From the NCBI GenBank assembly GCA_045544955.1, contig JAZPZY010000004.1:1-64000 (forward strand): a DNA stretch of 64,000 nucleotides. The letters run 5' to 3'. Both the position numbers and the translations under genes were made by a program. This stretch comes from SIG701 sp045544955. Lineage in GTDB: Bacteria; Bacillota; Clostridia; Oscillospirales; CAG-272. The notes under the pieces were generated by a model, which saw only the letters and a program-made list of their open reading frames with translations, was not told the DNA's origin and searched no databases. Shown one piece after another: positions 25,123 to 33,821 of this stretch; position 1 is the first letter of the stretch; every line of letters begins with the position of its first letter.

Positions 25123-26481
25123 TCAGTACTGCAATCTGAGTCCCTTGGGATAGTGGTTCTTCGCTCTGCCGTTTACCACCTTGGCACCGCCTACGGTACA
25201 GCCGCACACGGTTACCGCCGCCCAGCCGTTTTCGCAATCGGCTTCGATCTCTTCCCCGTGGAGATACTGCCGCAGCGTTTCGCTGTCCGGTGAAAGATCG
25301 ATCTTTCGCTTGAAGCGGCTGCCCATTGCCATAAAAAACTGGTGATGGGGCTGGATATACTTGCCCCGGTTTTCGCCGATGGTCACGCCCAGGGAAAACG
25401 CAATCCCGGCCGGCACGGCAAAATCCGGCGTGAAATACACGGGTGTGCCGTTATGTACCGTAACGTGAGCCGGATCGTAGTCGGTCAGCACCTCACGGAG
25501 GAAGGCGATCACAGCGGCGTCCGGCTTCTGCGGCTTCTGCACGGAAGTTTTTTTGCCGCCGGCGCTCTCCGCCGTGCTGTGCAGCAGTGCCATAAACTGC
25601 CCCTCTCCCCTGCCCTTGTGGGGATAAAACCGGCGGGCATAGCGGATATTCTCCGTTTTGCATCCGTCAAAAAAAATGCCGTCCGCCGTGTACTCCTGCA
25701 CCGCTTTTTTCACCGGCAGAATCTCAAATTCGGGATGGGAACGGAGGAACGCATCCACCGTCATCTCGTTTTCCTCCAGCGAAAACGTACAGGTGGCGTA
25801 CACGATATAGCCGCCGCCCTTCAGGGCAGAGGCGGCGTTTTCCAGAATCTCCGCCTGCCGGCGGGCACACATCCGGACGTTCTCCTCGCTCCATTCGGGA
25901 ATGGCGTTTTCCTCTTTGCGGAACATGCCCTCGCCCGAGCAGGGGGCGTCCACCATGATCAGATCAAAGGTATGGGGAAAGACGGCGGCCAGCCGTGCCG
26001 TATCCAGGCAGGTGGTCACCGTATTCGTAAGTCCCAGCCGTTCCACGTTGCCGGTAAGGATCCGGCACCGGGCGGGGACGATCTCGTTGGAGACGAGCAC
26101 GCCCGTCTCTCCCAGTTTGTTTTTCAGCTGGGTGCTTTTGCCGCCGGGAGCGGCACACATATCGAGGATCTTCCAGGCCGGATCCACGTCGATGCACTCC
26201 GCCGGTGCCATAGCACCCGGCTCCTGTACGTAGATCATCCCGGCGTGATGAAAGGGATGGCTGCCGATATGCTCCATCGCAAGATAAAATCCCGTTTCCG
26301 CGTACGGGATCTTCTCTCCCGACAGGGTGTTTATCTTTTCAAAATCGGCAAGCGGAATCTTGTCCGTATTCACGCGGAATCCACGCACGGCAGGCTCATC
26401 CAGCACGGCACGGTAGTCGTCAAACGCATCCCCCAGAAGGGAACGCATCCGAATTTCGTACTCTTTGGGAAGCTGTATCAT
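25123..26481 (-). CDS. rsmF: RsmF/NOL1-NOP2-Sun-type rRNA m5C methyltransferase
   Basis: The 452-residue protein has the SAM loop DMCAAPGGKSTQL (107-119), the catalytic pair in DAPCSGEG (Cys181) and YATCTF (Cys231), and a C-terminal RsmF/PUA-like extension with the YIQPHHQFFMAMG region. It methylates cytosine in 16S rRNA by covalent catalysis. The start overlaps the rsmE stop by ATGA, showing translational coupling. Symbol by homology; position specificity could differ between RsmB-like and RsmF-like members. Confidence 0.88.
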   Translation of the reverse strand: MIQLPKEYEIRMRSLLGDAFDDYRAVLDEPAVRGFRVNTDKIPLADFEKINTLSGEKIPYAETGFYLAMEHIGSHPFHHAGMIYVQEPGAMAPAECIDVDPAWKILDMCAAPGGKSTQLKNKLGETGVLVSNEIVPARCRILTGNVERLGLTNTVTTCLDTARLAAVFPHTFDLIMVDAPCSGEGMFRKEENAIPEWSEENVRMCARRQAEILENAASALKGGGYIVYATCTFSLEENEMTVDAFLRSHPEFEILPVKKAVQEYTADGIFFDGCKTENIRYARRFYPHKGRGEGQFMALLHSTAESAGGKKTSVQKPQKPDAAVIAFLREVLTDYDPAHVTVHNGTPVYFTPDFAVPAGIAFSLGVTIGENRGKYIQPHHQFFMAMGSRFKRKIDLSPDSETLRQYLHGEEIEADCENGWAAVTVCGCTVGGAKVVNGRAKNHYPKGLRLQY

Positions 26482-27233
26482 GACAAATCCTCCGACAGAT
26501 GCATTTCCGCGTGAAGCATACACATGCCAACGGCCGTGATGGCGGCAGTCTCCGTCCGAAGGATCCGCTTTCCCAGAGAGACGCACGTGCCGCCGGCACG
26601 GACGGCCTCCTCCGCTTCTCTTTTCTCAAAGCCGCCTTCGGGCCCTATAAGGATCCCCACACGCATACCGCCCCGGATCTTTTTCAGCGACGCACGGAGA
26701 GCATCCATGCCGTTTTCGTCCTCATACGGCACGAGAAGCAGATCCATCTTCTCCATTTTCTCAAGCGCCGCCCGCCAGGGAAGCACTTCTGACACCGCAG
26801 GGATCACGCTCCGCTTGCTCTGCTTTGCCGCGCTTTCCGCAATGGCCTGCCACCGCTCCCGCTTTGCGGATTTTTTCTTTTCGTCCAGCTTTACGATACT
26901 GCGATGCATCTCCACCGGGATGATTTCAAAAACGCCCAGTTCCACCGTCTTCTGAATGATAAGTTCCAGTTTGTCGCTTTTCGGCAAGCCCTGAAACAGG
27001 CAGATCTTCACGGGAAGCTCCGTATCCTGATAGGTTTCCTCCACGATCTCTGCGGCGGCGGCATCGTTTTCATAGGAAACGAGACGGCAGAGACTGGTGA
27101 TACCGCCGTGGCTCACAAGCAAATCCTCTCCCATCCGCATCCGAAGGACGTTCCTTATATGGTTATAATCTCCGCCGGTAATGAGAAAGCAGTTCTCCCG
27201 GCGGTTTTCTTCACTGACAAAAAAATTATACAT
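26478..27233 (-). CDS. rsmE: 16S rRNA m3U1498 methyltransferase
   Basis: The 251-residue protein is a SPOUT methyltransferase. It has an N-terminal PUA-like domain (HIRNVLRMRMGEDLLVS) and the knotted C-terminal domain with QKTVELGV, AAKQSKRSVIP, IGPEGGFEKREAE and SLGKRILRTETA. Start 27233 has GAGGTGG 7 bases upstream; the frame runs on to 27335 without a site. It is the first gene of a two-gene rRNA modification operon with rsmF. Confidence 0.95.
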   Translation of the reverse strand: MYNFFVSEENRRENCFLITGGDYNHIRNVLRMRMGEDLLVSHGGITSLCRLVSYENDAAAAEIVEETYQDTELPVKICLFQGLPKSDKLELIIQKTVELGVFEIIPVEMHRSIVKLDEKKKSAKRERWQAIAESAAKQSKRSVIPAVSEVLPWRAALEKMEKMDLLLVPYEDENGMDALRASLKKIRGGMRVGILIGPEGGFEKREAEEAVRAGGTCVSLGKRILRTETAAITAVGMCMLHAEMHLSEDLS

Positions 27234-27300
27234 ACCAAAACCACCTCTTCCGTTATTATAGCAGACGGGCGTCCCTTTTGCAAGGCGTGCCGGAAAAAGA

Positions 27301-27329
27301 TTGACGAAAAAGGCGGCGTATGCTATAAT
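27301..27329 (+). promoter_or_regulatory. Promoter of the nitrilase-GDPD gene
   Basis: TTGACG (27301-27306), 17 bases, extended -10 TGC-TATAAT (27324-27329). A minus-strand TATAAT at 27254-27259 probably serves rsmE, so the two are divergent. Confidence 0.85.
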
Positions 27330-27361
27330 GAGCAAAACGGAATCACCGAAAGGATACCGCC

Positions 27362-29008
27362 ATGAAAGTCTGTCTTATCCAGCCGCCCTACTCGGCGGAT
27401 TTTTCCAAAAGCGACGCGTATTTTCAGTATTATCTCGACTATCTCACCCAGTGCGATCCCTCTATGGACGTGATCGTTCTGCCGGAATCCTGCGACACGC
27501 CCTGCTATCCCTCCACGAAAGAGGAAAACGATCTCTGCGTCCGGCGGTATGCCGAGCCGCTTCGCCGCAAGGTGGAAGAAACGGCAAAGCGGTGCGGTGC
27601 CCTGATCTTCTACAACGGAAAATGCGACGGAGGGCACGGACTGCGGAACACCACCTTTGCCATTGACAAAACCGGCGCCTGCGTGGGCAAGTATTATAAG
27701 CAGCATCTCACCCCCGTGGAATCGGACGTGTATAAAATGGACGACGGCTACACCTGGGAGCACGAGGCCCCCACCGTTCTCGAAATCGACGGCATCCGCT
27801 ACGGCTTTATCACCTGCTACGATTTTTATTTCTACGAAAACTGTGCCAACATCGCAAGACAGAACGTGGATATTCTCATCGGCTGCTCCAACCAGCGTAC
27901 GGACACGAAAACGGCCATTGAAATGATGAGCAGCTTCTACGCCTACAACTGCAACGCCTACGTTCTGCGTGCCTCTATCAGCATGGGTGAGGACGCATCC
28001 GTGGGCGGCTGCACGCTGGCAGCCAATCCAAGGGGCGAGATCCTCGTGAACATGGAAAGCCGCACCGGGCTCTGCACCGTGGAGATCGATCCCCGGGACA
28101 AGTATTACAAGCCCGCCGGCTACGGCAATCCTCCCTCGGCCCATTACGAATATACCGAAAAGGGACGCCGCCCGTGGAAGTACCGCAACGCCGGCAGTGC
28201 CATGGTAAAGCACAACCGTCTCATGCCATACCCCCGGCTCTGTGCCCATCGGGGATTCAACACCGTCGCCCCGGAAAACAGTCTGCCCGCCTTCGGTGCC
28301 GCCATTGCACTGGGTGCGGAGGAAATCGAATTTGACATATGGCCCACCAAGGACGGCGAGATCGTCTCCATACACGACAACCGGATCGACCGGGTATCAA
28401 ACGGCACAGGCTTCGTGTACGAGCACACGTATGAGGAATTGCTCCGGTATGATTTCGGAGCAAAGCACAGCGAGCCGTATCGGGGACTGCGGATTCTGAC
28501 CCTTGAGGAGATTCTGAAAAAGTTTGCCGGACAGGTCATCATGAACATCCACATCAAAACCCCGGAGGAAGCGGAGGAGGACGCCCGCCGCTATTTCCCA
28601 GCTGACAAGGAGTACGCAAAGCAGATCGTCTCGCTGATCGACAAATACGACGCGCAGAAATACGTGTATTTCGCCACCCTCAGCCCCTCTCTTCTCAAAG
28701 CACTGGCGGAGGAGGCCCCGGATATTGAGCGGTGCTGCATTTTCAATTTTGCAGACAAGGACTGCCCGGAGCATTTTGTGGATCGGGCATTGGAAACAGG
28801 CTGCACGAAGATCCAGCTGTTCAAGCCCTATTTCAATCAGGCAACTGTGGACAAGGCCCACGAAAACGGCATCCTCTGCAATATATTCTGGGCAGACGAT
28901 CCGGAGGAGGCAGTACGGTATCTCAAGATGGGAATTGACACGGTGCTCACCAACGATTACAACCGGGTGGCAGAGGGCGTGAAGAAGTACTGGAAGGAAG
29001 CAAAATAA
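27362..29008 (+). CDS. Fusion of carbon-nitrogen hydrolase and glycerophosphodiester phosphodiesterase
   Basis: The 548-residue protein joins two enzymes. Residues about 1-270 are nitrilase-superfamily, with Glu42 (LPES), Lys113 (YYKQHL) and Cys152 (TCYDFYF) as the triad. Residues about 292-548 are a GDPD barrel, with CAHRGFN (His296-Arg297), PENS (Glu305), EFDIWPTKDG and IHDNRIDR (His338). GDPD enzymes split glycerophosphodiesters into glycerol-3-phosphate and an alcohol. The nitrilase half would hydrolyse an amide. One may release the amide of the other's product, but no substrate is shown. No signal peptide, so cytosolic. Confidence 0.9.
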   Translation: MKVCLIQPPYSADFSKSDAYFQYYLDYLTQCDPSMDVIVLPESCDTPCYPSTKEENDLCVRRYAEPLRRKVEETAKRCGALIFYNGKCDGGHGLRNTTFAIDKTGACVGKYYKQHLTPVESDVYKMDDGYTWEHEAPTVLEIDGIRYGFITCYDFYFYENCANIARQNVDILIGCSNQRTDTKTAIEMMSSFYAYNCNAYVLRASISMGEDASVGGCTLAANPRGEILVNMESRTGLCTVEIDPRDKYYKPAGYGNPPSAHYEYTEKGRRPWKYRNAGSAMVKHNRLMPYPRLCAHRGFNTVAPENSLPAFGAAIALGAEEIEFDIWPTKDGEIVSIHDNRIDRVSNGTGFVYEHTYEELLRYDFGAKHSEPYRGLRILTLEEILKKFAGQVIMNIHIKTPEEAEEDARRYFPADKEYAKQIVSLIDKYDAQKYVYFATLSPSLLKALAEEAPDIERCCIFNFADKDCPEHFVDRALETGCTKIQLFKPYFNQATVDKAHENGILCNIFWADDPEEAVRYLKMGIDTVLTNDYNRVAEGVKKYWKEAK

Positions 29009-29046
29009 AAAGAGATCCGTTTCCCACGGGAAACGGATCTCTTTTC
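29007..29046. terminator. Bidirectional terminator
   Basis: AAAAGAGATCCGTTTCCC / GGGAAACGGATCTCTTTT stem between convergent genes. Confidence 0.9.
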
Positions 29047-29053
29047 TCATTAT

Positions 29054-30196
29054 TCACTCCGCCGGGGCGAATACGCCGTCCACCGTATCCGGCAGTGGTT
29101 CGTCCGTATCCGCTTCGAGAAGAATCACGCGGCGGGGTGCTCCGTCCGAAAGCATCTCCGGCCGGGCAAGGAACTCCGTAAGCATCCGGGCGAAAGCGGC
29201 CGCCCCGCCACCGGGATGAGCGGCAACGCCAAAGGGCACCTCGCCCTCCAGAAGGCAGAATCCGGCAAGGGCGGAAAGCAGATCCCGTCCGGCATACGTA
29301 TGCTCCTCTTCGCCGGCACATGCTTCAAAATGCGAATCCACGGCGGCATAGATCCGCACGCCGTACGGTGCGGCGTACTGATACGCCACCCGCAAAGCGG
29401 TAACGTAGGATTCCGCAAAGGCTGTGAGCGGCAGCTCACCGGCTGCGGCGTTTTCCGCCGCCGTATTCACGTCGTATCCGATCACCATGCCATAGGGGTG
29501 GTATCGCTCCGCAAGAAACGAAACGAACGCACCGAAATAGCCGCATCCCGTCCCGCGCACCGTATCAAACAGGGCGTACTCGGCACCCTCGTCCGCCCCG
29601 GGATGGCGTACCGTATCCCAGAACCGGTCACTGGCACAGCCCAACCACTCCCGGGCGTTCAAAAGCGTAAGCGTCACCGGAATATCCGCATCCGTGAGGG
29701 GACGGATACAGGAGTCTATATACGTCGCTACGTCTTTTCGAATATAATAATCCCTGCCGTCCATGGGGTAATAGATCGTATTGTCCCCCGCCGGATAGGG
29801 CATGAGAAGATCGGAAAGGCTGACGAACAACGCCGCCTGTGCCGCCCCGCGGGCAAGCAGTGCCGGCACGTCTCCGGCATCGGACAAAACGGCTCCGCGA
29901 CCGTTTGCGGGCACGCCCGGCCCGGGTACGTCATCCATCCGTTCCACGTATTTTTTGCCGGTCACTTCTCCCGCGGCGTCCGTAATTACAAAGCGGCAGG
30001 TAAGTCCGTCCTTTCCGGACAGCCGGCGCGGAATGGAAAAGGCGTCTCCCGTCACCGTTACGGTAACGGAGAAAATCTCCCCTTCCTCCCCCACGGCGGC
30101 GGGGAAAAGGGACACGCGCACCCGGTGCTCACGCACGGGCTCCTCCAAAAGAAACCGGATCTCATCCTTTCCGGCCACAATGCGTTTTATATGCAT
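29054..30196 (-). CDS. Hypothetical protein with a GH-like (possible DUF5722) region
   Basis: The 380-residue protein from ATG 30196 has no signal peptide. The N-terminal ~110 residues look like a beta-sandwich. The rest reads like a TIM-barrel glycosidase relative: GRDYYIRKDVATYIDSCIR, then ADIPVTLTLLN, then YFGAFVSFLAERYHPYGMVI with GYDVNTAAEN. The same spacing is seen in the giant exported protein at 10026-13097, so I treat them as distant relatives. The start lies just past the stop of the ribbon-helix-helix gene (30201), with only a weak GGGTGAG site, suggesting coupling. Activity unknown. Confidence 0.7.
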   Translation of the reverse strand: MHIKRIVAGKDEIRFLLEEPVREHRVRVSLFPAAVGEEGEIFSVTVTVTGDAFSIPRRLSGKDGLTCRFVITDAAGEVTGKKYVERMDDVPGPGVPANGRGAVLSDAGDVPALLARGAAQAALFVSLSDLLMPYPAGDNTIYYPMDGRDYYIRKDVATYIDSCIRPLTDADIPVTLTLLNAREWLGCASDRFWDTVRHPGADEGAEYALFDTVRGTGCGYFGAFVSFLAERYHPYGMVIGYDVNTAAENAAAGELPLTAFAESYVTALRVAYQYAAPYGVRIYAAVDSHFEACAGEEEHTYAGRDLLSALAGFCLLEGEVPFGVAAHPGGGAAAFARMLTEFLARPEMLSDGAPRRVILLEADTDEPLPDTVDGVFAPAE

Positions 30197-30200
30197 AGTC

Positions 30201-30401
30201 TCACCCGTCCGCCTGCTCATCGGGCAAAACCACCTTCGACACGTCCAGCTTGCCCTTGGCACGCTCGTGATAGGCGATGTTTGTACGGATCAGATGGAGC
30301 ATATGATTGTTGACGCTGCGTCCTTCCGCCTCGGCCACGGCGATCAGTTTCTTATACAGTTCCCCGTCGATACGGACGGTAAATTCCGCTTTGCTTTTCA
30401 T
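30201..30401 (-). CDS. Arc/CopG-type ribbon-helix-helix DNA-binding protein
   Basis: The 66-residue protein has the RHH layout: strand AEFTVRIDGELYKKL, then helices IAVAEAEGRSVNNHMLHLI. Such proteins dimerise and bind operators. A TAGGAG site lies 9 bases before the ATG. It is co-oriented with the GH-like gene downstream and divergent from comM. It may autoregulate, or act as an antitoxin-like regulator, though no toxin is evident next to it. Confidence 0.8.
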   Translation of the reverse strand: MKSKAEFTVRIDGELYKKLIAVAEAEGRSVNNHMLHLIRTNIAYHERAKGKLDVSKVVLPDEQADG

Positions 30402-30460
30402 ACTGTCGTTCTCCTAACGGTGTTTTTTATTTATTATACTGTTTTCTTTGCACTACGGTA

Positions 30461-30489
30461 TTGTCATACTTTGAATTTTATGTTAAAAT
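30461..30489 (+). promoter_or_regulatory. Promoter of comM/yifB
   Basis: TTGTCA (30461-30466), 17 bases, TAAAAT (30484-30489), 23 bases before the start. Confidence 0.75.
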
Positions 30490-30512
30490 TTTAGCAGACA
30501 GGAGGATGATGT

Positions 30513-32039
30513 ATGCTTTCGATTACATACGGCGCCGGTCTTGCGGGACTGGACGGCTTTGTAGTTACCGTAGAATGCAGCGGGCAGAGAAATCTGCCGG
30601 CACTGAATATCGTAGGCCTTGCCGACATGGCGGTCAGAGAGGCAAAGGAGCGGATCCGGGCGGCGTGTATCAACACGGGCATTCCTTTTCCGGAGATGGA
30701 GCTGATCCTGAATCTGGCCCCGGCGGACAAGCGTAAGGAAGGCTCCTCGCTGGATCTCGCCATGCTGACGGCGATCCTGCAGTGTGCCGGCGTGCTGGAC
30801 CCCTCCATGGATCTGAAAGACAAGTGCTTTCTCGGGGAACTCTCCCTCAGCGGAAAGGTGTGCCGTCTGCGGGGCGTTCTGAATATGACGCTCGCCGCCA
30901 AAGATGCAGGCATAAAAGAACTGTTCGTGCCCACAGAGAACGCACAGGAAGCGGCCGCCGTACCGGGCATCACCGTGTACGCCGTCCCCTCCGTGGGTAC
31001 GCTTTTGGATCACCTCAGAGGCACGGAGCCCCTCTCCCCGGTACAGCCCTCCGTTCCGGATTTTGACAAAATGCCTGCAGGCGAGAATTTCTCCGACGTA
31101 AAGGGACAGGGGAAGGTAAAGCGTGCCCTTGAGATCGCGGCGGCAGGCGCCCACAACGTGCTTCTGATCGGACCGCCCGGTACGGGCAAATCCATGCTGG
31201 CAAAGCGCTTCCCCACCATTCTGCCGCCGCTTTCCTTCGGGGAATCGGTGGAGATCACTAAAATCCATTCCGTGGCAGGAGAGCTTCACGAGGGGGACGG
31301 ACTTATCACCCAGCGTCCGTTCCGCTCGCCTCATCACACCATGAGTGCCCCGTCCATGGTGGGCGGCGGCAAGATCCCCATGCCGGGCGAGCTGGCACTG
31401 TCCCACAACGGCGTTCTGTTTCTGGACGAGCTGCCGGAATTCCCCCGCACGGTCACGGAAAGTCTCCGCCAGCCACTGGAGGACGGCGTAGTAACCGTCA
31501 CCCGTGCCGCCGGCCGGTGCACCTTTCCCTGCCGAAGTATCCTCATCACTGCCATGAATCCCTGCCCCTGCGGCAACTACGGCAGCAGCCGGCAAAAGTG
31601 CACCTGCACCCCGGAAATGCGGAAAAAGTATCTCTCCAAGATCTCCGGCCCCCTTTTGGACCGCATTGATATTCACATCACCGTGCCCAGCCTTTCCTTT
31701 GAGGAACTGCGGACAACCGAGCCGGGTGAGTCCTCCGAAACGATCCGGGAAAGAGTCATGGCGGCTCGGGCCTTTTCCGCCCGCCGGTTTCCCGAAGGCG
31801 GCGCCGTTCCCAACGGAGCACTGACCGCCGCCCAAACACGGGACACGTGCCTTCTGGACGAGGCCGGACAGAACGTGATGAAAATGGCCATCGAAAAGCT
31901 GGGGCTTTCCGCCCGGGGATACGACCGCCTGCTCCGTGTGGCACGCACCGTGGCCGATCTTGCCGGAAGTGAGGCGATCACCGCCGCCCACGTGGCGGAG
32001 GCCATTCAAATGCGTTCGCTGGATCGGGAGTACTGGTAA
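30513..32039 (+). CDS. comM: YifB/ComM family Mg-chelatase-like AAA+ ATPase
   Basis: The 508-residue protein has an N-terminal Lon-protease-like domain (LPALNIVGLADMAVREAKER, with NLAPADKRKEGSSLDLAM) and the AAA+ domain with Walker A GPPGTGKS (220-227) and Walker B VLFLDELPEF. A Cys-rich loop (CPCGNYG, KCTC) precedes the sensor/lid region. ComM is a hexameric helicase that helps branch migration when imported DNA is integrated. In non-competent species its role is less clear. It is a single-gene unit with its own promoter and terminator (32043-32079). Confidence 0.93.
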   Translation: MLSITYGAGLAGLDGFVVTVECSGQRNLPALNIVGLADMAVREAKERIRAACINTGIPFPEMELILNLAPADKRKEGSSLDLAMLTAILQCAGVLDPSMDLKDKCFLGELSLSGKVCRLRGVLNMTLAAKDAGIKELFVPTENAQEAAAVPGITVYAVPSVGTLLDHLRGTEPLSPVQPSVPDFDKMPAGENFSDVKGQGKVKRALEIAAAGAHNVLLIGPPGTGKSMLAKRFPTILPPLSFGESVEITKIHSVAGELHEGDGLITQRPFRSPHHTMSAPSMVGGGKIPMPGELALSHNGVLFLDELPEFPRTVTESLRQPLEDGVVTVTRAAGRCTFPCRSILITAMNPCPCGNYGSSRQKCTCTPEMRKKYLSKISGPLLDRIDIHITVPSLSFEELRTTEPGESSETIRERVMAARAFSARRFPEGGAVPNGALTAAQTRDTCLLDEAGQNVMKMAIEKLGLSARGYDRLLRVARTVADLAGSEAITAAHVAEAIQMRSLDREYW

Positions 32040-32042
32040 CAC

Positions 32043-32079
32043 CAAAAGAGACGCAGTTTTCTGGAGCTGCGTCTCTTTC
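32043..32079. terminator. Bidirectional terminator
   Basis: AAAAGAGACGCAG / CTGCGTCTCTTT stem between the convergent comM and TepA-like genes. Confidence 0.85.
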
Positions 32080-32081
32080 CA

Positions 32082-32804
32082 TTATTTCTTGTTTTCGGCG
32101 ATCTGCCGGCGAAGTGCCGCCAATGCATCGGAAAGACCGCCCACGCCGTCGATCAGCCCGATCTCCACCGCCTTCTTTCCGTCCACAATGGAGCCGACGT
32201 CGGTGGCGATCTCATCCGTGCGGAGAAGCAGTCGGCGGAATTCTTCCTCCGATACCCGGGAATGATCCGTAATAAACCGGATGATCCTGTCCTGCATCCG
32301 TTCAAAATAGTAATACGTCTGGGGCACGCCAACCACCGTGCCGCTCATCCGCACGGGGTGGATCGTCATGGTAGCCGACGGCACGATAAACGACTGCTTC
32401 GCCGATACCGCCAAAGGCACGCCGATGGAATGGCCGCCGCCCAGCACCAGAGATACCGTAGGCTTTTTCATGCTGGCCACCATCTCCGCCAGTGCCAGCC
32501 CTGCCTCCACGTCACCGCCCATGGTGTTGAGAACGATCAGCACGCCGTCGATCTCGTCGCTCTGCTCAATGGAGACAAGCAGCGGGATCAGGTGCTCGTA
32601 TTTGGTGGTTTTCTGCTCCGTAGGCAATAGATAATGCCCCTCTATCTGCCCGATCACCGTCAGGCAGTGCACCGTATCGCCGTCCTTTCGGGACACCACC
32701 GATCCGCTTTTCATAATGGACTCCAATTTGTCCGCTCCTGTGCCGTTTTCGTTTTCATCATTCCCCGAAGATGCATCAGCCGTTTGCATTTTTTCTTCCG
32801 TCAT
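32082..32804 (-). CDS. ClpP-fold serine protease of the TepA type
   Basis: The 240-residue protein has a low-complexity N-terminal tail (about 1-40) and then a ClpP/crotonase fold: LIVLNTMGGDVEAGLALAEM, GGGHSIGVPLAVSA with the nucleophile Ser126, and ATMTIHPVRM with His149. B. subtilis TepA is the closest named family, linked to protein translocation. ClpP proper is shorter and lacks this tail. The longer frame to 32933 has no ribosome site, whereas GGAGG lies 7 bases before 32804. Confidence 0.85.
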   Translation of the reverse strand: MTEEKMQTADASSGNDENENGTGADKLESIMKSGSVVSRKDGDTVHCLTVIGQIEGHYLLPTEQKTTKYEHLIPLLVSIEQSDEIDGVLIVLNTMGGDVEAGLALAEMVASMKKPTVSLVLGGGHSIGVPLAVSAKQSFIVPSATMTIHPVRMSGTVVGVPQTYYYFERMQDRIIRFITDHSRVSEEEFRRLLLRTDEIATDVGSIVDGKKAVEIGLIDGVGGLSDALAALRRQIAENKK

Positions 32805-32994
32805 GTCCGTACCTCCGTTCTTTTTTCGGTAGTATGACTGTTTTCTTCGGTATTTATTCGTTTTCCACACCCGTCTATAATAAATAAATCTTACACACTT
32901 GCGTAAAATCCACCGTTTATGGCTTTTCCCCAAAATGTATGGGCAATATGGGAAAGATTTTTACGTCCGATTTGCGTTTTTTCACAAATCTTTC

Positions 32995-33023
32995 TTGATT
33001 TACAGAACGATATGCGATATAAT
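32995..33023 (+). promoter_or_regulatory. Promoter of the Fe-S scaffold/GGGtGRT operon
   Basis: TTGATT (32995-33000), 17 bases, TATAAT (33018-33023), leaving a leader of about 75 bases. Nothing else is seen in 32805-33101. Confidence 0.8.
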
Positions 33024-33101
33024 ATTGTATGTACGGGCATTTTTCGATAAAAAGGAAACTGCCGCGGCAAACGTGATTATTTTATAAAGGAGTATATTTC
33101 T

Positions 33102-33803
33102 ATGGGCGAACTCGTTTATTCCCACGAAGTAGAAAACATGTGCTGCGTTGCAAAAGGACCCAAGCACGGTCCCGCACCGATCCCGGAAGAAGGTAAGTGG
33201 ATTCAGGCAAAGCAGATCACCGACATCTCCGCATACACCCACGGTGTGGGCTGGTGTGCACCCCAGCAGGGCGCCTGCAAGCTGTCCCTGAACGTGAAGG
33301 ACGGCATCATCGAGGAGGCTCTTGTTGAGACCATCGGCTGCTCCGGTATGACTCACTCCGCTGCTATGGCGGCTGAGATCCTTCCCGGCAAGACCCTTCT
33401 GGAAGCACTTAACACCGACCTTGTTTGCGATGCCATCAACACCGCTATGCGTGAGCTTTTCCTGCAGATCGTATACGGCCGCAGCCAGTCTGCTTTCTCT
33501 GAAGGCGGTCTCGTAATCGGCGCCGGCATGGAAGATCTGGGTAAGGGTGAGCGTTCCATGGTTGGTACCATGTACGGCACCAAGGCCAAGGGCGTTCGCT
33601 ATCTGGAAATGACCGAAGGCTACTGCACCAGAATGGCCCTGGACGAGGACAACCAGGTTATCGGTTACGAATTTGTTTCTCTGGGCAAGATGACCGACTT
33701 CATCAAGAAGGGCATGGAGCCTAACGAAGCATACGAAAAATCCAAGGGTACATACGGCCGCTTCGCTGATGCGGTTAAGTATATCGACCCCCGCAAGGAA
33801 TAA
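33102..33803 (+). CDS. NifU-like iron-sulfur cluster assembly scaffold partner of GGGtGRT protein
   Basis: The 233-residue protein contains a NifU/IscU-type N-terminal fold. The likely ligand cysteines are Cys52 (GWCAPQQGACK), Cys59 and Cys80 (VETIGCSGMTHSAAMAAEIL). The C-terminal half is specific to this family. It lies 18 bases before the GGGtGRT gene, a pairing conserved across many anaerobes. The role is probably cluster assembly or a redox metabolic step; the substrate is unknown. AAAGGAG site; codon use suggests high expression. Confidence 0.85.
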   Translation: MGELVYSHEVENMCCVAKGPKHGPAPIPEEGKWIQAKQITDISAYTHGVGWCAPQQGACKLSLNVKDGIIEEALVETIGCSGMTHSAAMAAEILPGKTLLEALNTDLVCDAINTAMRELFLQIVYGRSQSAFSEGGLVIGAGMEDLGKGERSMVGTMYGTKAKGVRYLEMTEGYCTRMALDEDNQVIGYEFVSLGKMTDFIKKGMEPNEAYEKSKGTYGRFADAVKYIDPRKE

Positions 33804-33821
33804 TTAAAGGAGGAAAGTATA

